Of a stretch of 64,000 nucleotides of DNA, positions 47,440 to 56,463 are shown one piece after another. Every line of letters begins with the position of its first letter. Positions within the stretch are counted from its first letter, which is position 1. A model generated the notes under the pieces. It was not told where the DNA came from, did no database searches, and saw nothing but the letters and a program-made list of their open reading frames with translations. The translations under genes and the position numbers were made by a program. Origin of the DNA: Sinorhizobium meliloti (GTDB taxonomy: Bacteria > Pseudomonadota > Alphaproteobacteria > Rhizobiales > Rhizobiaceae); assembly GCF_035610345.1 (NCBI RefSeq), contig NZ_CP141212.1, forward strand, positions 253,976 through 317,975. Reading direction: 5' to 3'.

Positions 47440-48273
47440 TCAGTTCACCGCTTGCGCGTAGACACCGGGGGAGAAGCCGTATTTGCGCACGAACACGCGT
47501 GTCATGTGGCTCTGGTCCACGAAGCCGCCGGCAGCTGCCGCTTCCGCGAGCGGCGTGCCTCCGGCGATCAGCCGCCGGACGACGTCTATCCGGCGTTGGA
47601 GGAGATAGGCATGGGGCGTCAGTCCCGTCGCCTTGGAGAAACCGCGCACGAGCTGGAAGCGGCTCAGGCCGCTCTCGCGGGCGAGGTCCGCGAGCGTAAG
47701 CGACGCCAGCGGATCGTCCTCGATAAGGCTTACGGCCGAGGCGACCGACTTCGGCACGCCTGCCGGCGCATCCCGCGAGGCAAGCTGCATCGCCTCCGCG
47801 AAAAGGGTGATGGCCAGTTCATCCCAGCGAAGCATCGTCTCGGCGCCGTCGGCGGCCGCGGCAGCCGCAAAGATCGCGCCGAAGCGGGCTGCCAGCCCGG
47901 TACTTCTGATCACCGGGTCCGAGAATTCGCAATCCGACCTCTTCCCATCGGTGACGTCATCGACGAGCGAGGCGACCAGCGGCGGATCGAGGTAGAGCAT
48001 CCGCCAGGACCGGCCCGCGTCGCCGATCGGGGCTCCGTCGTGGACCTCACCCGGATTGACGGTGATCACGTCGCCCGCTTCCGCCTCGACGGTTCCGCGG
48101 CCGCTCAGCGACGTCTGCGCACCCGCATGAATCAGGCCGATGCCGAACTGCTCGTGCGTATGGCGCGCGAAACTGTGATTCGTCGTCGCTTCCACCACGT
48201 CGACGCCGGCGATGCGGCGCGGCAGCATTCTGAAATGCCCTTTCGCCATGTACCGTCCGCTGTCCCGTTCCAC
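47440..48273 (-). CDS. AraC-family regulator with cupin sensor
   Basis: 277 residues from GTG 48273, which has AAGGG about 6 bases upstream; an ATG at 48249 is possible. The cupin ligand-binding half (NHSFARHTHEQFGIGLIHAG, GDVITVNPGEVHDG) is followed by two AraC helix-turn-helices (LTLADLARESGLSRFQLVRG; GGFVDQSHMTRVFVRKYGFS). The EamA gene lies directly downstream on the same strand, so it is the likely target. Confidence 0.9.
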   Translation of the reverse strand: MERDSGRYMAKGHFRMLPRRIAGVDVVEATTNHSFARHTHEQFGIGLIHAGAQTSLSGRGTVEAEAGDVITVNPGEVHDGAPIGDAGRSWRMLYLDPPLVASLVDDVTDGKRSDCEFSDPVIRSTGLAARFGAIFAAAAAADGAETMLRWDELAITLFAEAMQLASRDAPAGVPKSVASAVSLIEDDPLASLTLADLARESGLSRFQLVRGFSKATGLTPHAYLLQRRIDVVRRLIAGGTPLAEAAAAGGFVDQSHMTRVFVRKYGFSPGVYAQAVN

Positions 48274-48361
48274 GTTGAGCCCTTATGGTGGTATAGCGTT
48301 TCCATTCCCTGCCGCCTAGCGCAGGTGGCCGATAGCTTCGCCGGATCAGGAGGAAACCGAG

Positions 48362-48886
48362 ATGCTCTACACGGCACGGACGCTGAAGCGGCTGCGGCTC
48401 CTGAAAGGCATGAAACAGAGCCATGTGGCGGAGCTCATGCGGGTGACGCAGGCGACGATATCGCGCTGGGAAGCGGGCGTCCTCATACCTTCCGAAAATC
48501 AGCAGCAGGCGCTGGAGCGCCTATTCGCCAGGGTGCCCTCAGCCGCCGATGCGGCTATCAAGCGGCTGGTCGAAAACTCGAGCGCGAGGGTTCACCTGAT
48601 CTGCGACCACTCGCACCGGCTGCTGGCTGCTTCGCCCCGGCGGCGCGCGGAGTGGCGGCGGGAAATGGTCGGCGAGCCGATGTTCCGTTATGCCTCGCAG
48701 GAGATCCGGAATGCGGAACGCGATCTCGCGGAGCTCGGCTGGCACGATGGCCGTTTGGCTTTCCTGGCCGTCGAGACCGGGCCCAACGGCCGCGATGACG
48801 TTCCCATCTCTGCCGGTCGCGTGCTTTGGGAGCGCATACCACTCGCTGACGGCGCGATGGGCCGGCTGGTCACCGCGATCTCGTGA
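48362..48886 (+). CDS. XRE-family regulator with a C-terminal sensor-like domain
   Basis: 174 residues. HTH: LKRLRLLKGMKQSHVAELMR, VTQATISRWEAGVLIPSENQ. The second half (VHLICDHSHRLLAASPRRRA, FMRYASQEIRN-like segment MFRYASQEIRNAERDLAELG) looks like a PAS-type fold and has no close family that I can name. An SDR epimerase follows 71 bases on and is probably controlled with it. Confidence 0.75.
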   Translation: MLYTARTLKRLRLLKGMKQSHVAELMRVTQATISRWEAGVLIPSENQQQALERLFARVPSAADAAIKRLVENSSARVHLICDHSHRLLAASPRRRAEWRREMVGEPMFRYASQEIRNAERDLAELGWHDGRLAFLAVETGPNGRDDVPISAGRVLWERIPLADGAMGRLVTAIS

Positions 48887-48957
48887 GCGAACGCATAATT
48901 TATGCCTTGCCGGCTTCGCCGCGCTGCGCCTAGCCTCAAGGCAACAAGGAGCGACGC

Positions 48958-49941
48958 ATGACGATACTGGTGACGGGAAGCGCCGGCCATCTGGGTGAGG
49001 CATTGATAAGGGTACTGTGCGCGGCCGGCCGCGACGTTCGCGGCATCGACATCAAGAGCTCGCCATTCACCGATGCCGTCGGGTCGGTCGCCGACCGCCG
49101 CTTCGTCCGTCACGCAATGAAGGACGTGCGCGCAGTCATCCATTCCGCGACCCTGCACAAGCCGCATGTGGCGACGCACGGTTATCGCGAGTTCGTCGAT
49201 ACCAATGTCGCGGGCACGGTCAATCTGCTGGAAGAGGCAGCCGGGGCGGGCGTCGGCGCCTTTGTCTTCACCAGCACCACGAGCGCCTTCGGTTCGGCCC
49301 TGACGCCGGCGCCCGGCGAGCCGGCAGCCTGGATCACGGAGGACGTCCAGCCGATCCCGCGCAACATCTACGGTGTGAGCAAAGTCGCAGCGGAGGGATT
49401 CTGCGAGCTTTTCGCGCGGCGGCACGGTCTGCCCGCCGTCATTCTCCGGACCTCGCGCTTCTTTCCCGAGGCCGATGACGATGCGGAAAACCGCGGCCGC
49501 TTTGAAACGGCCAATGCGCAGGCGAATGAATTGCTCTACCGGCGCGCGGATATCGAGGATGTCGTGAGCGCCCATCTATCGGCCCTGGACCGGGCGATGG
49601 AGATCGGCTTTGGCCGTTTCATCGTCTCGGCCCCGACGCCGTTCACGCGCGACGATCTCGCCTCTCTGCGGGAGGATGCCCCATCCGTCGTCTTCAGCCG
49701 CTTTCCCGAATGCGAGGCGCTTTATGCGCAACGGGGGTGGCGGCTCTTTCCGACGATCGATCGGGTCTATGTGAGTGCCCGCACGACGGCTTGTCTCGGC
49801 TGGCGGCCGAAATACGATTTTACCCATGTGTTGAAATGCCTGCGCCGCGGCGAGGATTTCCGCAGCCCGCTCGCAATCGAGATCGGGTCCAAGGGCTACC
49901 ACGACACGGTCTTTGCGGATGGCCCCTATCCGGTCGCCTGA
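48958..49941 (+). CDS. NAD-dependent epimerase/dehydratase (extended SDR)
   Basis: 327 residues. TILVTGSAGHLGEALIRVL is the nucleotide-binding motif. The catalytic triad is FTSTTSAFG and YGVSK (Tyr and Lys present). The central VILRTSRFFPEADDDAENRG is typical of extended SDRs acting on nucleotide sugars. No sugar-synthesis genes are adjacent, so the substrate is unknown. Downstream of the XRE regulator. Confidence 0.87.
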   Translation: MTILVTGSAGHLGEALIRVLCAAGRDVRGIDIKSSPFTDAVGSVADRRFVRHAMKDVRAVIHSATLHKPHVATHGYREFVDTNVAGTVNLLEEAAGAGVGAFVFTSTTSAFGSALTPAPGEPAAWITEDVQPIPRNIYGVSKVAAEGFCELFARRHGLPAVILRTSRFFPEADDDAENRGRFETANAQANELLYRRADIEDVVSAHLSALDRAMEIGFGRFIVSAPTPFTRDDLASLREDAPSVVFSRFPECEALYAQRGWRLFPTIDRVYVSARTTACLGWRPKYDFTHVLKCLRRGEDFRSPLAIEIGSKGYHDTVFADGPYPVA

Positions 49942-49945
49942 ACCG

Positions 49946-50350
49946 TCAATCCCGTGGCAGCCCCGGCAGCTTGCCGATCTCGCCGGACCAGGGCAGGGCG
50001 GAGGAACACCAGATCTGCTTGCGGGGTGCAAGTTCGCGCCGCTGATTTATGGTGCCGACGCGGATGCCGATCTCCTCTGCGTCCTCGTCGGTGCCCGTCG
50101 TGTAGACCGGCGAGCCGCAATCGGGGCAGAAGAATTGCAGCCGCTTGCGTCCGTTTTCGCCGGTCTTGACGTAAAGCTTCGGCTCGCCGCCCGTCAGCCG
50201 GAACGATGATCGCGGCGTGCTGGTGCTGACGCGGTAGGCGGTGCCGGTCAGCCGTTGGCAATCGTTACAATGGCAGATCGTTACGTGCTCCGGATCGATC
50301 TCCGCCTCGTAGGTAACGAAGCCGCAATGGCACTGGCCGTCGATATGCAT
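49946..50350 (-). CDS. GFA-family (CENP-V/Gfa) zinc protein
   Basis: 134 residues. The zinc-binding cysteines are visible as GQCHCGFVTYEA, ICHCNDCQRLTG and FFCPDCGSPVYTTG. The fold is that of glutathione-dependent formaldehyde-activating enzyme. Most members are not proven to act on formaldehyde. The start MHIDGQCHCG is chosen. It converges on the epimerase gene, 4 bases apart, and lies downstream of iolB. Confidence 0.9.
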   Translation of the reverse strand: MHIDGQCHCGFVTYEAEIDPEHVTICHCNDCQRLTGTAYRVSTSTPRSSFRLTGGEPKLYVKTGENGRKRLQFFCPDCGSPVYTTGTDEDAEEIGIRVGTINQRRELAPRKQIWCSSALPWSGEIGKLPGLPRD

Positions 50351-50426
50351 GAAACGCTCCTCGTCGCTTGCTTCGGCAAGATACGATAGGGCGAAGACTC
50401 CATTCGTCCAGTGCGACGTCCGCCGG

Positions 50427-51227
50427 TCAGACGCCGGTGAACAGCCACTCGTGTTCCCTCGCATTGTGGAACTTCCAGATCCGCTTCGGCCCCGCCATGA
50501 CGTTGAGATAATAGGAATCGTAGCCGTGGACCGCAGCCACCGGATGGTAGCCCCTCGGTACCAGCGTCACGTCGCCATCTTCCACCGCCATGGCCTCGTC
50601 CAGCGAACGGTCGTCGGTATAGACGCGTTGCATTGCAAAACCCTGCGGCGGGTTTAGGCGGTGGTAATAGGTCTCCTCGAGATAGCTTTCGGCCGGCAGG
50701 TGGTCCTGGTCGTGTTTGTGCGGCGGGTAGGAGGAGGTGTGACCGCCCGGCGTGATCACCTCGACGACCAGCAGCGACTGCGCCGATTCGTCGTCTTCCG
50801 GCATGATGTTGGTGACGTAGCGGGTATTGGTGCCCCGGCCGCGCGTCATCTGCGGGTGCGTGCCGGGGCGGATGATTTTCGCCTCGAAGCCTTCCCCGCC
50901 CGGCGCGGAGCAGACGGCGAGGTCGAGATCCGTGGTCGCTTCGGCCTGCCAGCTGCTGCCCCTCGGCACATAGACCGCATAGGGCTGGCCCTCGAAAGGC
51001 GTCATGCGCTCGCCGAGCTCGCCGAAGTCCTTGCCATCGACCGAAACCCTGGCTTTTCCGCTGACGAGTACAAGGCAGAGTTCCTTTTCGCCCGCTTCGC
51101 CGCCGGTCGTCTCGCTGGGCCGCAGCCGATGGAGGGCGAAACCGACATAGGTCCAGCCGGCACTTTCCGGCGTGATCTCCTGCATCAGGCCGGATTGCGC
51201 TTTCGGTTTGATGAGCAGTTTGGACAT
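50427..51227 (-). CDS. iolB: 5-deoxy-glucuronate isomerase
   Basis: 266 residues. It isomerises 5-deoxy-D-glucuronate to 2-deoxy-5-keto-gluconate in inositol catabolism. The double cupin is seen in the metal region HTSSYPPHKHDQDHLPAESY with later YHPVAAVHGYDSYYLNVMAG. It is the last gene of the iolC-D-E-B order. A 120-base gap with a hairpin repeat separates it from iolE. Confidence 0.95.
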   Translation of the reverse strand: MSKLLIKPKAQSGLMQEITPESAGWTYVGFALHRLRPSETTGGEAGEKELCLVLVSGKARVSVDGKDFGELGERMTPFEGQPYAVYVPRGSSWQAEATTDLDLAVCSAPGGEGFEAKIIRPGTHPQMTRGRGTNTRYVTNIMPEDDESAQSLLVVEVITPGGHTSSYPPHKHDQDHLPAESYLEETYYHRLNPPQGFAMQRVYTDDRSLDEAMAVEDGDVTLVPRGYHPVAAVHGYDSYYLNVMAGPKRIWKFHNAREHEWLFTGV

Positions 51228-51269
51228 TCGGCGGTCTCCTGATCTCGCGTCTGTAGGTCTGCCCCTCTC

Positions 51270-51347
51270 CATAGCCCTCTGGAAGGGGTGGCATCTCCCT
51301 TCTCCCGGCTTGCGGGGAGAAGGTGGCGGCAGCCGGGTGAGGGGCGT
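51270..51347. repeat. Intergenic repeat between iolE and iolB
   Basis: CATCTCCCTTCTCCCGGCTT and GCGGGGAGAAGGTGGCGGCA form an imperfect hairpin and run into GGGTGAGGGG. Related copies are at 40.2, 52.4 and 57.5 kb. The hairpin may end or stabilise the iolE transcript. Confidence 0.55.
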
Positions 51348-52247
51348 CTACGCGTCGAGCCCCGCTTCCTTCGCAAAGGCCTTCAGCGACTTCAGCCCGA
51401 GCGATTGGTACTCGAACGGATTGCGCACGGCCGAGTCCTGCTCGGCTTCGATGACCAGCCAGCCATCATAGCCGTGCTGGGCGGCGATCTTCAGAACCGG
51501 CAGGAAATCGACGCCCCCTTCCGCATCGCCCGGAACGGTAAAGACGCCGCGTCGCACACCCTCGAGGAAGGACAGGCCTTCGCTTTCGACCACCGCGCGG
51601 ACCGCCGGGCGGACGTTCTTGCAATGAATGTGGCGGACGCGGTCCATATATCTCCGCGCCACGTCCGCCGGATCGGAACCACCGAACCAGGCATGGCCGG
51701 TGTCGAGCAGCAGTTTGGTCGCCGGACCGGTGTTCCGCATCAGGAGGTCGATCTCCTCGCCGGTCTGGACGATTGTGCCCATGTGGTGGTGGTAGACCAG
51801 ATCGATGCCCTGGCCGGCGCAATATTCGGCGATTGCCTCAAGGTCGGCGCCGAATTTCTCCCACTTGTCCGCCGGCAGAACCGGCTTGTCCTTCACGAGC
51901 GACTTGGAATCGTCGCCGTGAATGGCGTTCGAGGTTTCGCAGACGATCGCCACCCGGCAGCCATTATGCTTCAGAAGGTCGAGATGCGGCTGGATAGCCT
52001 TCTTCTCCGCTTCGACATCATGGGTGAGGAGGTTGGTCGAGTGCCAGCCCGAGACGAAGACGAGATCGTAACTTGAGAGCTTCTGCTTCAGCGCTTCGGG
52101 GTCGGACGGCATCTTGTGGCCCTTCTCGATGCCGTCGAAGCCGATCTTCTTGCAATCGGAGAGGCAGTCCTCGAGCGTCAGATGCGCGCCGATCGAATGG
52201 TCGTCGTCATTGCTCCAGGCGATCGGGTTGGTTCCGTAACGGATCAT
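51348..52247 (-). CDS. iolE: Inosose (2-keto-myo-inositol) dehydratase
   Basis: 299 residues. It removes water from 2-keto-myo-inositol. The xylose-isomerase-like TIM barrel shows [19 protein letters not shown] at the start, [20 protein letters not shown] and [20 protein letters not shown] with metal-ligating residues. Third gene of the iol order after iolC and iolD, with a 242-base repeat region before it. Confidence 0.95.
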   Translation of the reverse strand: MIRYGTNPIAWSNDDDHSIGAHLTLEDCLSDCKKIGFDGIEKGHKMPSDPEALKQKLSSYDLVFVSGWHSTNLLTHDVEAEKKAIQPHLDLLKHNGCRVAIVCETSNAIHGDDSKSLVKDKPVLPADKWEKFGADLEAIAEYCAGQGIDLVYHHHMGTIVQTGEEIDLLMRNTGPATKLLLDTGHAWFGGSDPADVARRYMDRVRHIHCKNVRPAVRAVVESEGLSFLEGVRRGVFTVPGDAEGGVDFLPVLKIAAQHGYDGWLVIEAEQDSAVRNPFEYQSLGLKSLKAFAKEAGLDA

Positions 52248-52325
52248 GTGTTTTGCTTTCTGCTGCGTGGTCTGTTTGGGGCAGTCGGTTCGTAGTTTCG
52301 TTTTGGTGCGCCGAGGATGCCGCAG

Positions 52326-52489
52326 TGTGGCCCCTCATCCGCCTGCCGGCATCTTCTCCCCGCGTGCGGGGAGAAGGGACAAGCCGCGCTGTCCCCGCCC
52401 CAACCCGCAAGCCACGGCTGACCGCCGGGCACGTCCCCTCTCCCCGCCCTGCGCGGAGAGGGTTAGGGGCCGCTGGCCGGACGCCAGTG
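52326..52489. repeat. Compound intergenic repeat between iolD and iolE
   Basis: Two hairpin blocks: CTTCTCCCCGCGTGCGGGGA plus GAAGGG, then GGGCACGTCCCCTCTCCCCG through GCGCGGAGAGGGTTAGGGG. The second block closely matches the copy at 57.5 kb, including the preceding CGCCGGGCACGTCCCCTC. Confidence 0.65.
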
Positions 52490-54343
52490 TCAACCAAACC
52501 GCTGGGCCTGGAGGGCCTTCTCGTAGCCTTCGCGGGCGGCCTTCACCTGGTCTCGGTCCGAAACCTCCGGTACCGCGACGTCCCACCAGTGCCCGCCGGC
52601 CTCCGTTGTGATCAGCGGATCGGTATCGATGACGATGACGGTCGTGCGCGCCTCGTCGGCGGTCTCCGCGAGCGCAGTTTCGAGCTCGGGGATCGAGCCG
52701 ACCTTGCGGGTCACGGCGCCCATGGCGGCGGCGTGCGCGGCGAAGTCGATCCGAGGCAGCTCCACATGATGGGTGTCCTTCAGCAGATTGTTGAAGTTGG
52801 CGCCGCCCGTTCCCATCTGCAGCCGGTTGATGCAACCATAGCCGGCATTGTCGAGCAGCACGACGGTGAATTTGGCGCCGAGCATGACGGAAGAGGCGAT
52901 CTCCGAGTTCAGCATCATGTAGCTGCCGTCGCCCACCATGACGATCACGTCGCTATCGGGCTTGGCAAGCTTTACGCCCAGACCGCCGGCGACTTCGTAG
53001 CCCATGGTCGAAAAGCCGTATTCCATGTGATAGCCGCCCGGCTCCTCCGCCTGCCACAGTTTGTGCAGCTCGCCCGGAAGCCCCCCGGCGGCGCAGACGA
53101 GCGTCGTTTGCCTGCCGCCGCGGGCGCGCTGGACGGCGCCGATGACCTGAGCGTCGGAGGGAAGTGCGGCATTGGTGGTGGCGGTCGCCCTCTCGGCTTC
53201 AGCAAGCCACTCGGCCTTGCCCGCTTTTGCCCTCTCGGTCCAGGCTGTATCGGCCTTGTGGCTACCGAGACCGCCGGAAATGCGGTTGAGGCCGGCCCGC
53301 GCGTCGGCAATCAGCGGCTGTCCCTGGTGCTTGCCGGCGTCGAACGCCTGGACGTTGAGGCCGATGATCTTCAGCGCCTCGTTTTTGAAGAGCGCCCAGG
53401 AACCGGTGGTGAAATCCTGCAGCCGTGAGCCGACGGCGAGCACGACATCGGCCTCTTCCGCCAATGCGTTGGAGGCGGACGTGCCGGTGACGCCGATGGA
53501 ACCCATATTCAGCGGATGCGAATGCGGCAGAGCGGACTTGCCGGCCTGGGTCTCCATGACCGGAATGCCGTGTTTCTCGGCGAACGCAGCGAGTTCGGCG
53601 CTCGCTTCCGAGTAGAGCACGCCGCCACCGGCGATGATGATCGGCTTCTTCGCGGATCTGAGCGCCTCGATTGCCGATGCCAGCTCGTCGAGATCAGGCT
53701 CGATGCGGCGCGGAACCCAGACCTTCTCGTCGAAGAAGGATTCCGGATAGTCGTAGGCTTCCGCCTGCACGTCCTGGCAGAGCGACAGCGTCACCGGCCC
53801 GCATTCGGCAGGATCGGTCAGGACCTGCATGGCGCGGTGGAGCGCCGGGATGATCTGCTCGGGCCGGGTGATGCGATCGAAATACCGCGAGACGGGCTTG
53901 AAGCAGTCATTCGCCGAGATCGTGCCGTCCCCGAAACTCTCCACCTGCTGCAGCACCGGATCGGGCCTGCGGTTGGCGAAGACGTCGCCGGGAAGGAGGA
54001 GAACCGGCAGTCGATTGACATGCGCCAGCGCGGCCGAGGTCACCATGTTGAGCGCGCCCGGGCCGATCGAAGTGGTGCAGGCCATGAAGCGGCGGCGGAA
54101 GCTCGCCTTGGCGAAGGCGATTGCCGCATTCGCCATGCCCTGTTCGTTCTGGGCGCGGTAGGTCGGGAGCGTTTCGCGAACGCCGTAAAGCGCCTCGCCG
54201 ACGCCGGCGACGTTGCCGTGGCCGAAGATCGCGAAGACGCCGCCGAAGATCGGCACGCGCTCGCCGTCGATGATCGTCATCTGCCGGGTCAGGAACCGCG
54301 CCACGGCCTGTGCCATGGTCAGGCGCACGGTTTTCTGGCTCAT
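52490..54343 (-). CDS. iolD: 3D-(3,5/4)-trihydroxycyclohexane-1,2-dione hydrolase
   Basis: 617 residues, ThDP-dependent. It opens the ring of diketo-inositol to 5-deoxy-glucuronate. Family blocks: GVFAIFGHGNVAGVGEALYG, ACTTSIGPGALNMVTSAALA and the ThDP/Mg motif VMVGDGSYMMLNSEIASSVM with DNAGYGCINRLQ. It lies 48 bases downstream of iolC. Confidence 0.96.
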   Translation of the reverse strand: MSQKTVRLTMAQAVARFLTRQMTIIDGERVPIFGGVFAIFGHGNVAGVGEALYGVRETLPTYRAQNEQGMANAAIAFAKASFRRRFMACTTSIGPGALNMVTSAALAHVNRLPVLLLPGDVFANRRPDPVLQQVESFGDGTISANDCFKPVSRYFDRITRPEQIIPALHRAMQVLTDPAECGPVTLSLCQDVQAEAYDYPESFFDEKVWVPRRIEPDLDELASAIEALRSAKKPIIIAGGGVLYSEASAELAAFAEKHGIPVMETQAGKSALPHSHPLNMGSIGVTGTSASNALAEEADVVLAVGSRLQDFTTGSWALFKNEALKIIGLNVQAFDAGKHQGQPLIADARAGLNRISGGLGSHKADTAWTERAKAGKAEWLAEAERATATTNAALPSDAQVIGAVQRARGGRQTTLVCAAGGLPGELHKLWQAEEPGGYHMEYGFSTMGYEVAGGLGVKLAKPDSDVIVMVGDGSYMMLNSEIASSVMLGAKFTVVLLDNAGYGCINRLQMGTGGANFNNLLKDTHHVELPRIDFAAHAAAMGAVTRKVGSIPELETALAETADEARTTVIVIDTDPLITTEAGGHWWDVAVPEVSDRDQVKAAREGYEKALQAQRFG

Positions 54344-54391
54344 TTGTTTCCTCCTCGCGGCCGCATCCTTGCGCCGCTTTGTATTTGACCG

Positions 54392-56344
54392 TTACGCCGC
54401 CTTGGTCTCACCCAATTGCAGCCAGAGATCGACGAGCGCCTTGAACTTCGCCGCCATGTCGGAGACTGCCTGCTCGTCGGTCATCCTGCCGGAAAGCCAG
54501 GCCTTGGCAGCGTCGGCGAAGATCGTCCGGCCGACGGCAAATCCCTTGACCGTCTTCGACATTCTGGCGGCGGCGAAACCGTCTTTCAACACCTCATAGG
54601 GTGCTTCCAGGCCGAGGAGCACCACGCCCCGGCAAAGCGGATCGCGCGCCTCGATCACGGCATCGATCGCAGCCCAGGCGGCGCGGCTCGCTTGCGGCTC
54701 GAGCTTCCACCAGTCCGGCTTCAAGCCGGCATCATAGAGCTCCTCCAGCGCCCGCGGAATGGTCCGGTCGTCGAGTGTCCCGTGCTTGCCGGCGATGATC
54801 TCGATCAGGATCTCGCGCCCGACCTTGCGCGCCGCCTCGAAGGCCGAACGCAACTTTGCGACCTGAGCGGCCTTGAGTTCGGCCGGATCGTCGGGATGGT
54901 AGAAGGAAAGCACCTTGATGCAGTGGTCGACCGGCCAGTCGACGAGACGGCTGCCGAGGTCCTGGCTGAATTCGAAGGTAAGCGGCCGTGATCCCGGAAG
55001 CTCGATCGGCTTGCCGATCCAGAAGTCGCGATGGGCGCCGGCGGCATAGAGCGCATCGCGGCCGTATTTGTCGTCGATCAGCATGCCGAAGCCGGAACGG
55101 CCTTGAGCTACCTCTGCCGCAGCCCTGACGGCAAGCACCTTGAAGGCCGGGATGCGCGAGAGCAGTTCCGGATTTCCCTCGGCAATGTCCTCGAGCTGAC
55201 TGCGATGGTCGACGGCGAGCGCCATCAGGAGCGGGATGTCGCGCCGGCGCGTCGTCGCCCAGTGCACGTGGTTGATCGCCTCGTCCTTGCGCAGCGCCTT
55301 CTCCTTGCTGCCGTGCTCGAGGAAATATTGCAGTTCGGTCCAGGTCGGGATTTCCGGCGCGCAGAGCAGGCGCGAGACCGCGAAGGCGCCGCAGGCATTG
55401 GCCCAGGTAGCGGACGTCGCGTGCGGCTCGCCGGTGAGCCAGCCGCGCAGAAAGCCCGACATGAAAGCGTCGCCGGCGCCGAGAACGTTATAGACTTCGA
55501 TTGGAAAACCCTTGCCGACGATACCGTCTTCGAGATCGTCCGAGATCGGTCCATCATAGACGATGCAGCCCATCGGTCCACGTTTGAGCACGATCGTGGC
55601 TTCGGAGAGGGAGCGGATGGTCTTGAGTGCCGCGAGGAGGTCGCTTTCGCCCGATGCGATCAGCACCTCTTCCTCGGTGCCGACAATCAGGTCGCAATCG
55701 CCGAGCACGGTCTTCAGATGCGCCGAAACGCGGTCCGAGGCAATGTAGCGGCTCTCGCCCGCATCGTGACCCGCAAGACCCCATAGATTAGGGCGGTAAT
55801 CGATGTCGAAGACGATCCTGGCGCCGCTTTCCTTGGCGATCCTCATCGCCTTGCGCTGGGCGGCATCCGCATTCGGCTTGGCAAAATGCGTGCCGGTGAC
55901 GAGGACCGCGCGCGCGGAACCGATGAAATCTTCCGAAATATCGTCCTCGCAAAGCGCGTTGTCGGCGCAGTTGTCGCGATAGAAAAGGAGCGGGAAGGAT
56001 TTGTCGTTCTCGACGGAGAGGATCGCAAGTGCGGTCAGCCGCTCCGGGTCGGTGACGATGCCGCGCGTCTCCACGCCTTCGCGCTGAAGCTGCTCGCGGA
56101 TGAAGCGGCCCATCTGTTCGTCGCCGACGCGCGTCAGGAGCGCCGATTTCAGGCCGAGGCGCGCTGTGCCCACGGAAATGTTGCAGGGGCAGCCGCCGAC
56201 CGATTTGGCGAAGCTCGCCACGTCTTCGAGCCGCGTGCCGATCTGCTGTCCGTAGAGGTCGACCGAAGCTCTGCCGATCGTGATGAGGTCGAGGGGCTTG
56301 GCACCCGCACCTGATGGAACTTGGGCCGACGAAATCTGGCTCAC
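54392..56344 (-). CDS. iolC: 5-dehydro-2-deoxygluconokinase fused to a DUF2090 aldolase
   Basis: 650 residues, GTG start with GGGAGGAA upstream. Residues 1-330 are a PfkB kinase: DLITIGRASVDLYGQQIGTR at the start, and NVLGAGDAFMSGFLRGWLTG with the catalytic Asp. Residues 340-645 are a DUF2090 domain (LMALAVDHRSQLEDIAEGNP; PDWWKLEPQASRAAWAAIDA), probably the 2-deoxy-5-keto-gluconate-6-phosphate aldolase (IolJ role). This fused form replaces two enzymes in many rhizobia. IolR sites lie before the start. Confidence 0.93.
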   Translation of the reverse strand: MSQISSAQVPSGAGAKPLDLITIGRASVDLYGQQIGTRLEDVASFAKSVGGCPCNISVGTARLGLKSALLTRVGDEQMGRFIREQLQREGVETRGIVTDPERLTALAILSVENDKSFPLLFYRDNCADNALCEDDISEDFIGSARAVLVTGTHFAKPNADAAQRKAMRIAKESGARIVFDIDYRPNLWGLAGHDAGESRYIASDRVSAHLKTVLGDCDLIVGTEEEVLIASGESDLLAALKTIRSLSEATIVLKRGPMGCIVYDGPISDDLEDGIVGKGFPIEVYNVLGAGDAFMSGFLRGWLTGEPHATSATWANACGAFAVSRLLCAPEIPTWTELQYFLEHGSKEKALRKDEAINHVHWATTRRRDIPLLMALAVDHRSQLEDIAEGNPELLSRIPAFKVLAVRAAAEVAQGRSGFGMLIDDKYGRDALYAAGAHRDFWIGKPIELPGSRPLTFEFSQDLGSRLVDWPVDHCIKVLSFYHPDDPAELKAAQVAKLRSAFEAARKVGREILIEIIAGKHGTLDDRTIPRALEELYDAGLKPDWWKLEPQASRAAWAAIDAVIEARDPLCRGVVLLGLEAPYEVLKDGFAAARMSKTVKGFAVGRTIFADAAKAWLSGRMTDEQAVSDMAAKFKALVDLWLQLGETKAA

Positions 56345-56411
56345 TGCTTCCTCCCCGCGGACGCCGGACCGGCGCCGACAAATCTGCCTATGCCATGGGT
56401 GACGAGCATAT

Positions 56412-56425
56412 GAAACATAAATTCC
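56412..56425. promoter_or_regulatory. Candidate IolR site 1 upstream of iolC
   Basis: GAAA-CATAAA-TTCC matches a (G/A)GAA-N6-TTCC-type site. It is 30 bases from the second site at 56442, centre to centre, so the two lie on the same helix face. A -35-like TTGACG (reverse strand, 56433-56438) is between them. Confidence 0.5.
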
Positions 56426-56441
56426 GTTGTTTCGTCAATAT

Positions 56442-56455
56442 GGAATTTCCGTTCT
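56442..56455. promoter_or_regulatory. Candidate IolR site 2 upstream of iolC
   Basis: GGAA-TTTCCG-TTCT matches GGAA-N6-TTC(C). The motif GGAA-N6-TTCC is, as I recall, the published recognition motif of S. meliloti IolR. The adjacent sequence ATTCCATATTGAC (reverse strand) is identical before iolY. Confidence 0.6.
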
Positions 56456-56463
56456 ATATTGTC

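Noticed and set aside
49946..50350. Formaldehyde detoxification by the GFA gene
   Set aside because: There is no glutathione-dependent formaldehyde dehydrogenase next to it, and the family is broad. The annotation is kept at family level.
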